Below are positions 27,073-36,590 of a stretch of DNA of 64,000 bases, one piece after another. Under the pieces are notes generated by a model, which saw nothing but the letters and a program-made list of their open reading frames with translations, searched no databases and was not told the DNA's origin. A program made the position numbers and the translations under genes. Source of the DNA: Bacillota bacterium (lineage in GTDB: Bacteria > Bacillota > Sulfobacillia > Sulfobacillales > Sulfobacillaceae); assembly GCA_021820965.1 (NCBI GenBank), contig JAKACZ010000019.1, positions 1-64,000 on the forward strand. The letters are read 5' to 3'. The first letter of the stretch is position 1, and the number at the start of each line of letters is the position of its first letter.

Positions 27073-27957
27073 ATGTCAATGAACGATACGCCCATGAACC
27101 GTCCGCCGTGGCTTAAGGTTAAGGCGACACCGGGACCCAATTACAAGCGCCTAAAAGCCATCATGCGTGGTAATACGTTGCATACGGTGTGCGAGGAAGC
27201 CCACTGCCCCAACATTTTCGAATGTTGGGAGCAGGATCGGACCGCCACCTTTATGATTTTGGGGGATACCTGCACCAGAAACTGCCGCTTTTGTGCCGTC
27301 CGCAGCGGACGGCCGGGCGGCTCAGTCGATTGGGAGGAGCCGGACCGCGTCGCTACGGCGGTTATGGACATGCAGCTCACCCATGTCGTCATTACCAGTG
27401 TTGACCGAGACGATTTGCCCGACGGCGGTGCCGCAATCTTTGCCGCCACCGTACGGGCGATTCGCGCGAAGGCACCCGGCTGCCAGGTGGAGCTCTTGAT
27501 TCCGGACTTTGCCGGAAATTGGGAGGCGTTGGAGCAGGTCGTGAGACAGCGCCCGGAATTGTTGGATCACAACATCGAGACTGTGCGGCGGATGACCCCG
27601 CGGGTACGATCTAAGGCCACGTATGCTCGTTCACTAGAGTTGTTGCGTCAGGCTAAGGCGCTGAATCGGCAGCAGCGAACCAAATCCAGCATTATGGTGG
27701 GAGTCGGCGAGACGTGGGACGAAATTCTGGAAACGCTTGACGATTTGCGCACCGTTAACGTAGACATTGTAACCATTGGCCAGTATTTGCGACCGACGTC
27801 GAAGCAAATGCCAATGACGCGCTTTTACACGCCGGATGAATTTGCCCGGCTTCGCGAAGAGGGGATGCGGCGCGGTTTTTTGCACGTAGAATCCGGGCCT
27901 TTGGTACGCACTTCCTATCACGCAGCGCGGCAGGCGCGCGAGGCCGCCACCCGATGA
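27073..27957 (+). CDS. lipA: lipoyl synthase
   Basis: The 294-residue radical SAM enzyme inserts two sulfurs into octanoyl groups. Both clusters are visible: the auxiliary cluster C-x4-C-x5-C in CEEAHCPNIFEC, and the radical SAM cluster CxxxCxxC in CTRNCRFC. ITSVDRDDLPDGG and a C-terminal VRTSYHA segment (the cluster serine) also match. The ATG at 27073 lies about 10 bases after AGGAGGGA. It follows narI but on a separate ribosome site. lipB is not nearby. Confidence 0.95.
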   Translation: MSMNDTPMNRPPWLKVKATPGPNYKRLKAIMRGNTLHTVCEEAHCPNIFECWEQDRTATFMILGDTCTRNCRFCAVRSGRPGGSVDWEEPDRVATAVMDMQLTHVVITSVDRDDLPDGGAAIFAATVRAIRAKAPGCQVELLIPDFAGNWEALEQVVRQRPELLDHNIETVRRMTPRVRSKATYARSLELLRQAKALNRQQRTKSSIMVGVGETWDEILETLDDLRTVNVDIVTIGQYLRPTSKQMPMTRFYTPDEFARLREEGMRRGFLHVESGPLVRTSYHAARQAREAATR

Positions 27958-28582
27958 GGAGGCGGTCCACGGCCTTTGGTCCGCGCGCAGGCGTTGCATT
28001 GAACCTCTGAACCTTGATGGGTCCTTTAAAGCCGTGGCCTGTCGGCGTCTGTGACAAGATATTTCTTCGTGCGGGACCCACAGATCTGGGTCTCGCCAGG
28101 TGGTGAAACCCTTCGAACCAGGCAGCTTTCGCAAGGAAACTGCTTAATTCCGACAAATCGGCGTGATTAACGATGCAAAGTACTGAGCGGAGCCCCTTGC
28201 ATTGAGGTCAGACTGGGAACTTCCTCCCACTGTCGGTCGTCTAAGGAGCCGAGGTGTGCAACGCTGCGCACTGGAATTCCTCCCCCACGTCTAAGAATTT
28301 CGGTTCGTGGGCGCGACCCTTACGACAGGGGCCATGTGTGGCCCATCATTAAGGGTAGGGCTTGCCAGGGATGAAATAATGCATAATCACATGAACTCTC
28401 CCGCCTGGCCTCTACGCGGCCGAGGCGAGGGTTTCCGGGATCGCTCCGCCAGCACTCGCTGTAAAACTCGCCGAAATGTACCGTAAGACTCTGAGCTACA
28501 CGGGGCGGATTGAACACCTTGATAGGCAAGTAGTACACCCAAAGAGGCGGCCGAGCTGTACGGCATCGGGAGCCACTTGGTC
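27958..28582. other. gene-free region after lipA
   Basis: No gene is supported. Frames on the minus strand mirror lipA's end and have no domain. The GGCAGCTTTCGCAAGGAAACTGC hairpin at about 28122-28144 resembles a hairpin in the omega-RNA (12103-12128), but the surrounding scaffold is not present. Confidence 0.4.
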
Positions 28583-28946
28583 CTAGTCACTCGGGTTCAC
28601 AATGGCAAAATGCCAATGATCTTTCCATTTCCCATTGATGCGCACGTTCTTCTTGGACAGTTCCTCCTTTTCGAATCCTACCTTTTCGAGGACCCGAATG
28701 GAGGCGATGTTATGGGGCATGGCGCCGGCTTCGGTGCGGGTAATTTTAATACCCGAAACGCATAGTCCAATACCAGCCGAACTGCTGCTGTCGTGAATTC
28801 GCGACCGTTGTGGGCCTGGTTCGAGGGAGTACCCCAACTAACCTGATTACAGCGAACCGCGGACGACTTCCGTCAAGGACACTGTTCCTATCAACTCATC
28901 GAAATTCCGCAATAACACACCCCAAACATACGCCTCGTCATGTTGT
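28583..28946 (-). pseudogene. broken GNAT (RimJ/RimL-type) acetyltransferase
   Basis: The minus-strand frames read IGTVSLTEVVRGSL, then a stop, then LGYSLEPG, a scrambled middle, and AGAMPHNIASIRVLEKVGF with KWKDHWHFAIVNPSD. The last part is the well-known C-terminus of RimJ/RimL-type N-acetyltransferases. In-frame stops and a frameshift break the gene, and the N-terminal third is not recognisable. It is a pseudogene in a degraded patch. Confidence 0.75.
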
Positions 28947-29173
28947 TGACGTTCTGCACCCAATCGTATCGACCGCTGTTGCTAGTCCGGTGTGTAAAAC
29001 TCGTCCGGTCGTGTCTCGATATAGGGCTCGAGTCACTTTACACGATATACGTGCCTGGTGCAGATTCGCCCCCAATAGCTCCCCAGCAGATCCCGGTGCG
29101 AACTCCACCTTTGGCATCCGAACGGCTCGCATCATACATAACTGTAAATGGTCCGGTGAGAGGTGGTCAACGA

Positions 29174-29263
29174 ATGCCCTTGAGGGTCGGCGTATTGTTT
29201 GGCGGTCAATCGGAAGAGCTCAACCCTCTGTGGGCTGAGCGGAATTTACGGCGTGGACGATGA
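29174..29263 (+). pseudogene. ddl: N-terminal fragment of D-alanine-D-alanine ligase
   Basis: MPLRVGVLFGGQSEELNPL begins with the opening strand and glycine-rich loop typical of Ddl, which normally reads VGVLFGG(R/Q)S(A/G)E followed by HEVS. The frame ends after 29 codons. The remaining DNA up to murB shows no continuous gene. It seems to be a relic of a cell-wall gene cluster. Confidence 0.5.
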
Positions 29264-29441
29264 GAAAATGCGGCCTGGTCATGAGGTCCACATATTGATC
29301 GGCGCGGTCGGGGAACTGCTCGAGAAATTCCGGTCGTGATATTGATCACCGCATTTTCGTGCGCGACGCGCAATGTTAGATGCGTAGAGTGCTCGCGCTC
29401 CTTGCCGTTTACGGTGGGTGTGGAGCGGATAACTTTCTGCC

Positions 29442-30428
29442 ATGTTGGGATGGGGATGGTGCAAGAATGGGGTAACCATCACAGCGCCACAACTGCTCCG
29501 TCGGGCACAAGGCCAATTACTGACTGTTTTCCATCCTAGCCAAGTGAAATTTGGCGAACCCTTAAGTCGGCATACCTATATTAAGACGGGCGGACCAGCT
29601 GACATTGCTGTATTTCCAACCGATGGCGACCAGGTGCGTGCGGCCGTGCTGACGGCTAAGCAGCTCGGATTGCGCCATTGGCTCCTTGGAAATGGCTCAA
29701 ATATCCTGGTCCGAGATGGCGGATTGCGAGGGCTAACTATTATATTGACAGGGCTCTCAAAAATGCGCCGAATTGAACAGACAGTGGTTGCACAGGGCGG
29801 TGTCGGCGTCATCCAACTCGCTCAATTCGCGCTACAGCATCAGTTGAGGGGCTTGGAATTCGCCTGCGGGATTCCAGGCACGGTGGGCGCCGGCATTCGG
29901 ATGAATGCCGGAGCCTATGGCGGGCAAATGTCCGACGTGTTAGCACGAGTTCGGGTGATGGACGGAGAAGGCGAGGAACATATGCTAAGCGCCGCCGCTT
30001 TAGGCCTGACGTATCGTGACAGTGCTGTTGAGACCCGAGGATGGATTGTATTGGAGGCCCTCTTTCCGTTGGCGTTTGACGACGGAAAGGCGATTCAGGA
30101 ACGGATGGATCATTACACACACCGGAGGCGATCCAAACAACCTCTGAACTATCCGTCATGTGGCAGTGTCTTCAAACGCCCTCGCTACGGCTTCGCCAGC
30201 CAGATGATCGAGGAGTCTGGGCTTAAGGGGGTGCGCGTTGGTGGTGCTCAAGTATCGACTAAGCACGCCGGATTCATTGTCAACTTAGGGGGCGCTTCGA
30301 CCTCCGATTACCTGGCGTTAATTCACTTGGTTCGGACGACGGTGCAGAAACAGCACGGGGTCGAACTGGAATTGGAAGTTAAGGTAATTGGGGATGAACT
30401 GTCGCCAGCGACAGGAGGATCCGGGTGA
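29442..30428 (+). CDS. murB: UDP-N-acetylenolpyruvoylglucosamine reductase
   Basis: The 328-residue flavoenzyme makes UDP-N-acetylmuramate. Key motifs are intact: LGNGSNILVRDGG for FAD, GIPGTVGAGIRMNAGAYGG, LTYRDSAV, NYPSCGSVFKRP with the catalytic serine/cysteine region, and GAQVSTKHAGFIVN. A conserved Glu lies near the end in ELEVKVIGDE. The ATG at 29442 lacks a clear ribosome site, and the first 20 residues are not typical, so the true start may be further in. It lies beside a ddl fragment, so it could be a second copy; I cannot tell whether it is the cell's only murB. Confidence 0.88.
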   Translation: MLGWGWCKNGVTITAPQLLRRAQGQLLTVFHPSQVKFGEPLSRHTYIKTGGPADIAVFPTDGDQVRAAVLTAKQLGLRHWLLGNGSNILVRDGGLRGLTIILTGLSKMRRIEQTVVAQGGVGVIQLAQFALQHQLRGLEFACGIPGTVGAGIRMNAGAYGGQMSDVLARVRVMDGEGEEHMLSAAALGLTYRDSAVETRGWIVLEALFPLAFDDGKAIQERMDHYTHRRRSKQPLNYPSCGSVFKRPRYGFASQMIEESGLKGVRVGGAQVSTKHAGFIVNLGGASTSDYLALIHLVRTTVQKQHGVELELEVKVIGDELSPATGGSG

Positions 30429-30460
30429 GTCCCTTTGGTTCATCCCCAAAAAGTGCGTCC

Positions 30461-32431
30461 TTAATCCTGTTGTACGGGAGCTTCCAAAAGTTCGGCCAAA
30501 TCCCGAACCGGCAGCGTTCCCGATTCTTCCGTGACGCCGTCGGTCAGCATGATGAGGCAATACGGACAGCCGGTGATAAGCTGGTCGGCGCCGACGTCCA
30601 GCGCCTCGCGCGAACGGTTCCGGTTAATTCGGGTTCCAGTTCGTTCTTCCATCCACATACGTCCTCCCCCGGCTCCACAGCAAAAGCCGTTTTCACGGTG
30701 GCGGGGCATTTCTTTAAGTTCCAGTCCACTACCGGAAATGATGTCCCGGGGCGCGTCATAGATGCCGTTGTGCCGCCCCAGGTAGCACGGATCGTGATAG
30801 GTTGCCGACAGCGTGTCGTCCGGCTTAATCGGGCGCAGTCGGCCTTCATTCAGCAGTTCCTGCAGAAACTGGCTGTGATGATAGACTTTGAAGTTGCCGC
30901 CTAATGCCGGATATTCGTTGGCGAAGGTGTTAAATCCGTGTGGGCAGCAGGTCACGATCGTGGTCACGCCTGCCTCTTGCAGCGTTTCGATGTTTTGGGC
31001 GGCCATGCTCTGGAAGAGGTATTCCTGACCCATCCGGCGCGCGGGGTCTCCCGTGCATCGCTCCAAACGACCCATGACACCCACGTCCACTCCGGCATCG
31101 CGCATCAATTGCACGGTGCGAATGGCTGCGCTCCGGGCCCGAGGATCGAAACTTGCCGCGCATCCCACCCAATAGATGACCTCGGGCTTATCGCCTTTTG
31201 ACACATCCTTGACGCCGGCCTCTTCCGCAAAGGTGTACCGACCCTCCTCGGGCAGACCCCAAGGGTTGCCGGCTCCTTCCATACCGCGAAACGCCCGATT
31301 GACATCGGTCGGGACTTGACCCTGCGTCAATACTAGATCCTGGCGCATAGGAATAATTTTGTCCAGGTGGTTGTTGTCAACCGGACAGGCATGAATACAG
31401 GCTCCGCAGGTGGTACAGTCCCATAGTGCTTCTTCGCTGATAACCTCGCCGGCCAAGGTTTGATTGGCTGCCGCCATTTCATCCACAGAGGCGGTACCGC
31501 CGGCGGCCTCTCTTGAAACGCGATCCATCTGATGGCGAAGGTCAATCATCAACTGCATGGGTGAGAGCACTTTGCCGGTTTGATGGGCCGGGCAGGCATC
31601 GTCACAACGCCCGCACTGAACGCAGGAATAGGGGTCCATCATGTCTTTCCAGGTCATGTCGCGCACGGTACTGAGGCCATAGTGGTCGGCGTCTTCGTCC
31701 GTGAAGTCAATGGGGATAATGGTCCCGCTCAGCTTTTTGGGGCGCAGGAAGACATTAAACGGGGCGACCACCAGGTGAAAATGTTTCGAGTAAGGAAGGT
31801 ATACCAAGAACCCTAGTTCGGCGAATAACTTTACCGCGTTGAAAGCTAACCCCAGCGAAGGCGTATGGGTGTAGGACGCTAATAGGTGATGCCAAATCCA
31901 CTGACCCAAGGGTGCGTATCCGCTGACGAGGTGGTGGGATAGGCCCCACGCTTCACGAAACAGATCGGCTAGCACGATAACAATAATTAATAGAAGAATT
32001 ACGGCAGCGTCCGCATTGCGCTTGAGCCGTGGCGTTCGCATCCCATAACGCTTGAATAAGGCCATCAGCGAGGCCAATATCACCAAACCCGCGGAGATGT
32101 CATCGACCGGTGTCAACCACACGGCGAGCCACCCGGGCATCGGTGCATGACTCATCCACACCCCTTGCCACAGGAACCACAAGGTATTGATGGTCAGAAC
32201 GATAAAGCCCCAAAAAATCAAAAAGTGGGCGAGTCCTGAGTATCGGTCCCGGAATAGTTTTGTATGCAGTCCCACTTCCGTAACGATGTCGCCGGCACGG
32301 GGAAGCACCGGGCCCTCCACCCGGTACGGCTTGGCAAGAGACAACACGTAGCCCTTTTCCAACACCAACAGACCGAACCACAACAGAGAAAAGATGACGG
32401 TCAAGAGAAAAAAGAGGTGATAACTATTCAC
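30461..32431 (-). CDS. membrane Fe-S/CCG oxidoreductase (ETF:quinone oxidoreductase-like)
   Basis: The 656-residue protein joins three parts. Residues of about 1-220 are a NarI-like membrane domain with five or six helices and heme-ligand histidines. Then come two 4Fe-4S motifs, CVQCGRCDDACP and CTTCGACIHACPVD. The C-terminal half has two cysteine-rich CCG-type regions (CTGDPARRMG with VTCCPHGF, and FCCGAGGGR). This is the architecture of the HdrD-like proteins proposed to carry electrons from ETF to menaquinone during acyl-CoA oxidation. The fatty acid genes at 5.4-9 kb make that role plausible. A lactate or glycolate role is an alternative. Confidence 0.75.
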   Translation of the reverse strand: MNSYHLFFLLTVIFSLLWFGLLVLEKGYVLSLAKPYRVEGPVLPRAGDIVTEVGLHTKLFRDRYSGLAHFLIFWGFIVLTINTLWFLWQGVWMSHAPMPGWLAVWLTPVDDISAGLVILASLMALFKRYGMRTPRLKRNADAAVILLLIIVIVLADLFREAWGLSHHLVSGYAPLGQWIWHHLLASYTHTPSLGLAFNAVKLFAELGFLVYLPYSKHFHLVVAPFNVFLRPKKLSGTIIPIDFTDEDADHYGLSTVRDMTWKDMMDPYSCVQCGRCDDACPAHQTGKVLSPMQLMIDLRHQMDRVSREAAGGTASVDEMAAANQTLAGEVISEEALWDCTTCGACIHACPVDNNHLDKIIPMRQDLVLTQGQVPTDVNRAFRGMEGAGNPWGLPEEGRYTFAEEAGVKDVSKGDKPEVIYWVGCAASFDPRARSAAIRTVQLMRDAGVDVGVMGRLERCTGDPARRMGQEYLFQSMAAQNIETLQEAGVTTIVTCCPHGFNTFANEYPALGGNFKVYHHSQFLQELLNEGRLRPIKPDDTLSATYHDPCYLGRHNGIYDAPRDIISGSGLELKEMPRHRENGFCCGAGGGRMWMEERTGTRINRNRSREALDVGADQLITGCPYCLIMLTDGVTEESGTLPVRDLAELLEAPVQQD

Positions 32432-33120
32432 TTCGAGGCATCTCCTTTACGTTTCACCCGGGAATCGAGTGACCGTGCGGTTCGGTGTCGTTCGCTGTCG
32501 CCCCGAGATCGACAGGAAACTTCCCATTTAAGCTATTGTCGGAAACCCTGTTACATCTCTTGTATCCCATTGGTTAATGCGGAGTCAATGTCCGCCGTTC
32601 CGGGGGCGACCCGGTGCATCGCGAACACCCGGCTTGCCGGTGGACCACCGCCCAGCCCTCCTCTCTTTTATCCGGTTATCCGGTCATACAAGTTTAATCA
32701 GGTTTCCCGTCCGAAACCGTCCCCTCACGCAATCTGTGGGCAGAACGGGTCCGCCGCACCAGGCTATCACCGCGTCCAACCGTATGGTCTGGGGGGCAAC
32801 CATAGCGTGCCTGCTGATCTCACTCTCCATCCCGGGTCGGATAGCCAGATCTCGCACACCGCTTAGGTGCCATTCGGGAATCTTCCGGGCAGCGTGGTGG
32901 TTGTCTTTCCATAGCGCATGCCTCAGTTGATAAGGGGTATAGCTCGGCGCTGGTCATCAGCAGGAACCGCCCTCAGCATATATTCATGCTGGGCGGAGGC
33001 AACCAATCTATTCCCCGCCGCGCCCGCCCTGTATCCACGCCCACTATCCGGGGAAGGCCGGGTTCTCTGCCCGATTAAGCGCTTGGTGCCCTCGCGAGCA
33101 GTCGCCGTACCCAGATTCTC
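32432..33120. other. 689-bp gap without a recognised gene
   Basis: Several frames of 70-200 codons cross this stretch but none shows a known domain, and the longest overlaps the Fe-S oxidoreductase 5' end. The base composition is even, with several possible hairpins (for example TATTCATGCTG...). I cannot assign it. Confidence 0.4.
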
Positions 33121-33654
33121 TCAGTGAGAACCGTGAAAGGTGACGGACGGAGTTGTCGCTGTACCAGACACTACAAAATTATCCCACATGCCCATAGCCG
33201 CGTGCCCGGGCACTCCGCACGCTAAAGCGTAATGGCCTATTTTTGTTGCGGTAAAGCGGAAAGTCTGTGATAGGCCATACTGCGTTCCCTCGGTGGGGTC
33301 CGGTGTGGACGCACGGGGAAAGGTGACAGCTGTTACCGGGATGTTCATGGCGGTGTGCTCTTTAAAGGGCACAATCATCGCGGAGTGCGCCTGGGCTTCG
33401 TCTCTATTGATAAATCGTACCGCCACTCGCCAGCCTGCCGGTACTGTGACCGTCATCCGGCCTGATCCGTACCCGTTGAAATTCATCCCATTGTGCTCTC
33501 CGGCAAAGAGCTTCACGGCAACAGCCTTCTGCCCCGCATCTACCTGCAGCCAATGAGAAGGGCCGGCGGACGAGACTGGCGGTGTGCCGCAGGCCGCCAG
33601 AAGCCCCGTCAGCACCATTGCCGAGATTCCTATTAGGGGCCCCGCACGTCTCAT
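33121..33654 (-). CDS. sulfocyanin-like blue copper lipoprotein
   Basis: The 177-residue protein has a lipoprotein signal (hydrophobic helix ending LLAACGT) and a cupredoxin domain. NFNGYGSGRMTVTVPAGWRVAV starts it. The copper ligands are H in QAHSAMIV, then C, H and M in LACGVPGHAAMGMWDNFVVS. This pattern is that of sulfocyanins, which carry electrons in acidophiles. The next gene upstream is a NirK-like reductase, so it is a plausible electron donor. The spacing to that gene is 23 bp. Confidence 0.82.
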   Translation of the reverse strand: MRRAGPLIGISAMVLTGLLAACGTPPVSSAGPSHWLQVDAGQKAVAVKLFAGEHNGMNFNGYGSGRMTVTVPAGWRVAVRFINRDEAQAHSAMIVPFKEHTAMNIPVTAVTFPRASTPDPTEGTQYGLSQTFRFTATKIGHYALACGVPGHAAMGMWDNFVVSGTATTPSVTFHGSH

Positions 33655-33677
33655 GACTATCCATCCTCTCTCAGGTC

Positions 33678-34670
33678 TTATTTAGACTTTAGGGGCGGTG
33701 TGAGTGCGCCCGCATCGAATATCCCATATGCTCCTTTGCCCAATTGATTCATCGCATGGGAAACAAACGAGTACTGCCCAGCCTGATTGAACTCAAGTTG
33801 GATAAGCGCTCCATCCCCCGGCGCAATGGTGTAAGTTTGAACGCCGTATAGGTTGTTTCGGGGGTTACCGCTGGCCTGGACGTCGCGCAGCATGCTTCCC
33901 ACGACGTGAAAAGCCGAAAATTCATTCGGGCCGGCATCGACAACCGCCACGGTGAAGGGTTTACTCACCGGTGCGGCGAGCGGGTTGGCGGCATATCGAT
34001 TTGCCACCCCGTTGAACACCACATAGCGCGGAGGCGCATTGAGCACCGACGCCAGACTGTCGGGCCGGTAGAATTCGCTTTGCACCAATGTGTAAAGCGG
34101 TGGTTTCTGTCGCACTGGGGTGACCACTACGGCGCCGTACATACCTTGAGCGATGTGGAGCGGCATCGGACTAGACTCGCAATGGTACAAAAACACCCCG
34201 GGCTGGCTGGCCACAAAGTGAAAGGTTTTTGAGTGGCCGGGAAGCACGGGCACAAAGTCCTGGTTGGGTGGAACCAGGGCCGAATGAAGGTCAATGGCGT
34301 GAGGCATTCGCGGGTCCAGGTTGTGAAGAGTCAAGGTGACGTGATCGCCGGCACGAAGATTAATTACGGGACCTGGCACCGTGCCGTCGAAGGTCCAGGC
34401 GGGAAAACGGACTCCGGCGGCGATGGTGACCTCCGTTTCCTCCGCGTACATTTGAATCATTACGTGGTTCCCGTTGCGAGTTATTGTCATCGGACGCGGC
34501 GCTTGGTTCAGCGGGCTGAAAACGGCCGATTGTCTCGAGGATTTCGAAGATTTGGCATGCTGGGGCGGCGCTCCACCAAATCCGCAGCCGGCCAACAACT
34601 CCGCCGCAAGCAATACTGCGCCCATCCTAGACAAACGAGCCGACGTGGGGAGGCCCTGCTTGAGGATCAT
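33678..34670 (-). CDS. nirK: copper nitrite reductase, two-domain multicopper type
   Basis: The 330-residue protein has a lipobox (LLAGC) and two cupredoxin domains. MPHAIDLHSA holds the type 2 site His and the catalytic Asp, GVFLYHCESSPMPLHIAQGMYG holds the type 1 site (His, Cys, His, Met), and FHVVGS and FVSHAMNQL supply the second-domain histidines. This matches NirK, which reduces nitrite to NO. The ATG at 34670 has GGGAG upstream; an ATG at 34688 is less likely. The gene pairs with a sulfocyanin-like donor and with the upstream narGHJI nitrate reductase in pathway terms. A laccase-like oxidase is an alternative. Confidence 0.75.
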   Translation of the reverse strand: MILKQGLPTSARLSRMGAVLLAAELLAGCGFGGAPPQHAKSSKSSRQSAVFSPLNQAPRPMTITRNGNHVMIQMYAEETEVTIAAGVRFPAWTFDGTVPGPVINLRAGDHVTLTLHNLDPRMPHAIDLHSALVPPNQDFVPVLPGHSKTFHFVASQPGVFLYHCESSPMPLHIAQGMYGAVVVTPVRQKPPLYTLVQSEFYRPDSLASVLNAPPRYVVFNGVANRYAANPLAAPVSKPFTVAVVDAGPNEFSAFHVVGSMLRDVQASGNPRNNLYGVQTYTIAPGDGALIQLEFNQAGQYSFVSHAMNQLGKGAYGIFDAGALTPPLKSK

Positions 34671-34770
34671 CCTTTCACTCCCATCCATAAGGTCTCAGAA
34701 GATCTCGGCACTCCGGTCCGTATGGCTCCGTGAATCACGAATGCAGTATATCCGCCCTACGCAGGAACAT

Positions 34771-34786
34771 TGTGACACTGGTCACA
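34771..34786. promoter_or_regulatory. CRP/FNR-type operator upstream of nirK
   Basis: TGTGACACTGGTCACA is a perfect palindrome about 100 bp before the nirK start. Confidence 0.65.
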
Positions 34787-34997
34787 GTACGGCCGTCTAA
34801 CACTTTCAGAGGTAAAATTTTTCGGGCTGCATCCAAAACTTGTCCTGATTCCTGGCTATTTTCGGGCGAGAGCGGGTGACAGTTGGATGGATGGTCGTGC
34901 CTTCTCTGCCAAAAATCGGGTCCGCGGTCAGACACTCGCTTAACCGGCACGATGCCGACCTCCCGGGACTCGCCACTAACATTTGTTGCCCGAGATC

Positions 34998-35011
34998 GTG
35001 ATGCTCATCAC
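34998..35011. promoter_or_regulatory. CRP/FNR-type operator upstream of sufB
   Basis: GTGATGCTCATCAC lies between the divergent nirK and sufB genes, about 120 bp before sufB. Confidence 0.55.
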
Positions 35012-35128
35012 AAATTGCTTGGCGCAAAACCTCCATCATTCGATTAGCGAATTAAGTTCCAGATAAAATATTGCAACAAGCTGAAGGGCGTATAACGGCC
35101 CCTGTCGATAGTAAAGCGAGGTGGATTT

Positions 35129-36526
35129 ATGGTTTCCGATCCCTTAGTACCGGGGGAGTACCAATACGGATTTAACGACGGCGACGTTGGGGTGCTAAAG
35201 TTTGGGCGCGGTCTTCGCCGCGAGACGGTGGAAGAATTGTCTCGCATCAAGCGGGAGCCGAAATGGATGCTTGATTTCCGGCTTCATGCTTTAGACGTTT
35301 TTCTGAAAAAGCCTACGCCGCGTTGGGGCGCCGATTTGAGCGGGTTGGATTTCGACAATATTGTCTATTACGTCAAGCCGGCCGAAAACCAGGGTCGGAC
35401 CTGGGATGATGTGCCTGACGCAATCAAGCAAACGTTCGAACGGCTTGGCATCCCCGAGGCGGAGCGCAAGTTTCTGGCAGGCGTATCAGCCCAATATGAG
35501 TCCGAGGTGGTCTATCACAGTATTCGCGACGACGTGCGCAGTCAGGGTGTCATCTTTTTAGACACCGACTCGGCTCTGCGGGAATTTCCCGACTTGGTTC
35601 GGGAGTACTTCGGCACGGTGATACCGCCCGAGGACAACAAGTTTGCCGCGCTGAATTCCGCCGTGTGGTCAGGTGGCTCGTTTGTCTATATTCCCAAGGG
35701 CGTCAATTGTGATGTGCCTCTACAGGCCTATTTCCGCATCAATTCGGAGAACATGGGGCAATTCGAGCGCACGTTGATTATTGCGGAAGAGGGGTCGTTC
35801 GGCCATTACGTGGAAGGTTGCACCGCACCTAGCTACAACAGCGAATCGCTGCATTCGGCGGTGGTGGAGATTGTGGTCAAGGACCAGGCGCGCATGCGCT
35901 ACACCACAGTGCAAAACTGGGCGCCCAACGTATACAACTTGGTCACCAAGCGGGCGGTGGCTTATCGCGATGCCACCATGGAATGGGTCGATGGCAACTT
36001 CGGATCAAAGGTCACAATGAAATACCCGTCGGTGTACTTAATCGGCGAGGGCGCCAAAGGCATGGTTCTTTCCATCGCCGTTGCCGGTAAAGGCCAGCAT
36101 CAGGATACCGGTGCAAAAATGATTCATGTGGCGCCCCACACGAGCTCGACCGTGGTGTCTAAATCGATCAGCCAGCATGGCGGAAAGACAACCTATCGCG
36201 GTTTAGTGCATTTTGCTCCGACCGCCGGCGAGTCCAAAGCCAACGTTCGGTGTGACACGCTTATTTTGGACGATAACTCGACGTCAGATACTATTCCTTA
36301 CAGCGAGGTCTCGCTCTCAAACGTGGAGATGGAGCATGAAGCGACCGTGACCAAAGTCAGCGAAGAGGCATTGTTTTACTTGATGAGCCGCGGGCTAAGC
36401 GAGGAAGAGGCGACTCGCATGGTGGTTATGGGCTTTGTTGAGCCGTTCACCCGCGAGCTACCAATGGAATTCGCCGTGGAAATGAATCGCTTGATTAAGT
36501 TTGAGATGGACGGGGCCATTGGGTAG
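35129..36526 (+). CDS. sufB: Fe-S cluster assembly scaffold SufB, orphan
   Basis: The 465-residue protein is a full-length Suf[67 protein letters not shown] and [13 protein letters not shown] are all in place. SufB normally works with SufC and SufD to build Fe-S clusters. No sufC, sufD, sufS or sufU is adjacent; nuoB follows 64 bp downstream. The ATG follows GCGAGGTGG. Its partners must lie elsewhere, and the gene may be a second copy dedicated to Fe-S proteins of anaerobic respiration. Confidence 0.93.
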   Translation: MVSDPLVPGEYQYGFNDGDVGVLKFGRGLRRETVEELSRIKREPKWMLDFRLHALDVFLKKPTPRWGADLSGLDFDNIVYYVKPAENQGRTWDDVPDAIKQTFERLGIPEAERKFLAGVSAQYESEVVYHSIRDDVRSQGVIFLDTDSALREFPDLVREYFGTVIPPEDNKFAALNSAVWSGGSFVYIPKGVNCDVPLQAYFRINSENMGQFERTLIIAEEGSFGHYVEGCTAPSYNSESLHSAVVEIVVKDQARMRYTTVQNWAPNVYNLVTKRAVAYRDATMEWVDGNFGSKVTMKYPSVYLIGEGAKGMVLSIAVAGKGQHQDTGAKMIHVAPHTSSTVVSKSISQHGGKTTYRGLVHFAPTAGESKANVRCDTLILDDNSTSDTIPYSEVSLSNVEMEHEATVTKVSEEALFYLMSRGLSEEEATRMVVMGFVEPFTRELPMEFAVEMNRLIKFEMDGAIG

Positions 36527-36590
36527 ACGAATGGCTATTGGCCCCCTACCTACGGCGCGCATGGGTTAAGCTGCGCAAGGAGGGAGTTTC

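Noticed and set aside
28120-28150. Hairpin resembling part of the omega-RNA
   Set aside because: Only one hairpin matches; the GTCAACC/GGTTGAC scaffold is missing.
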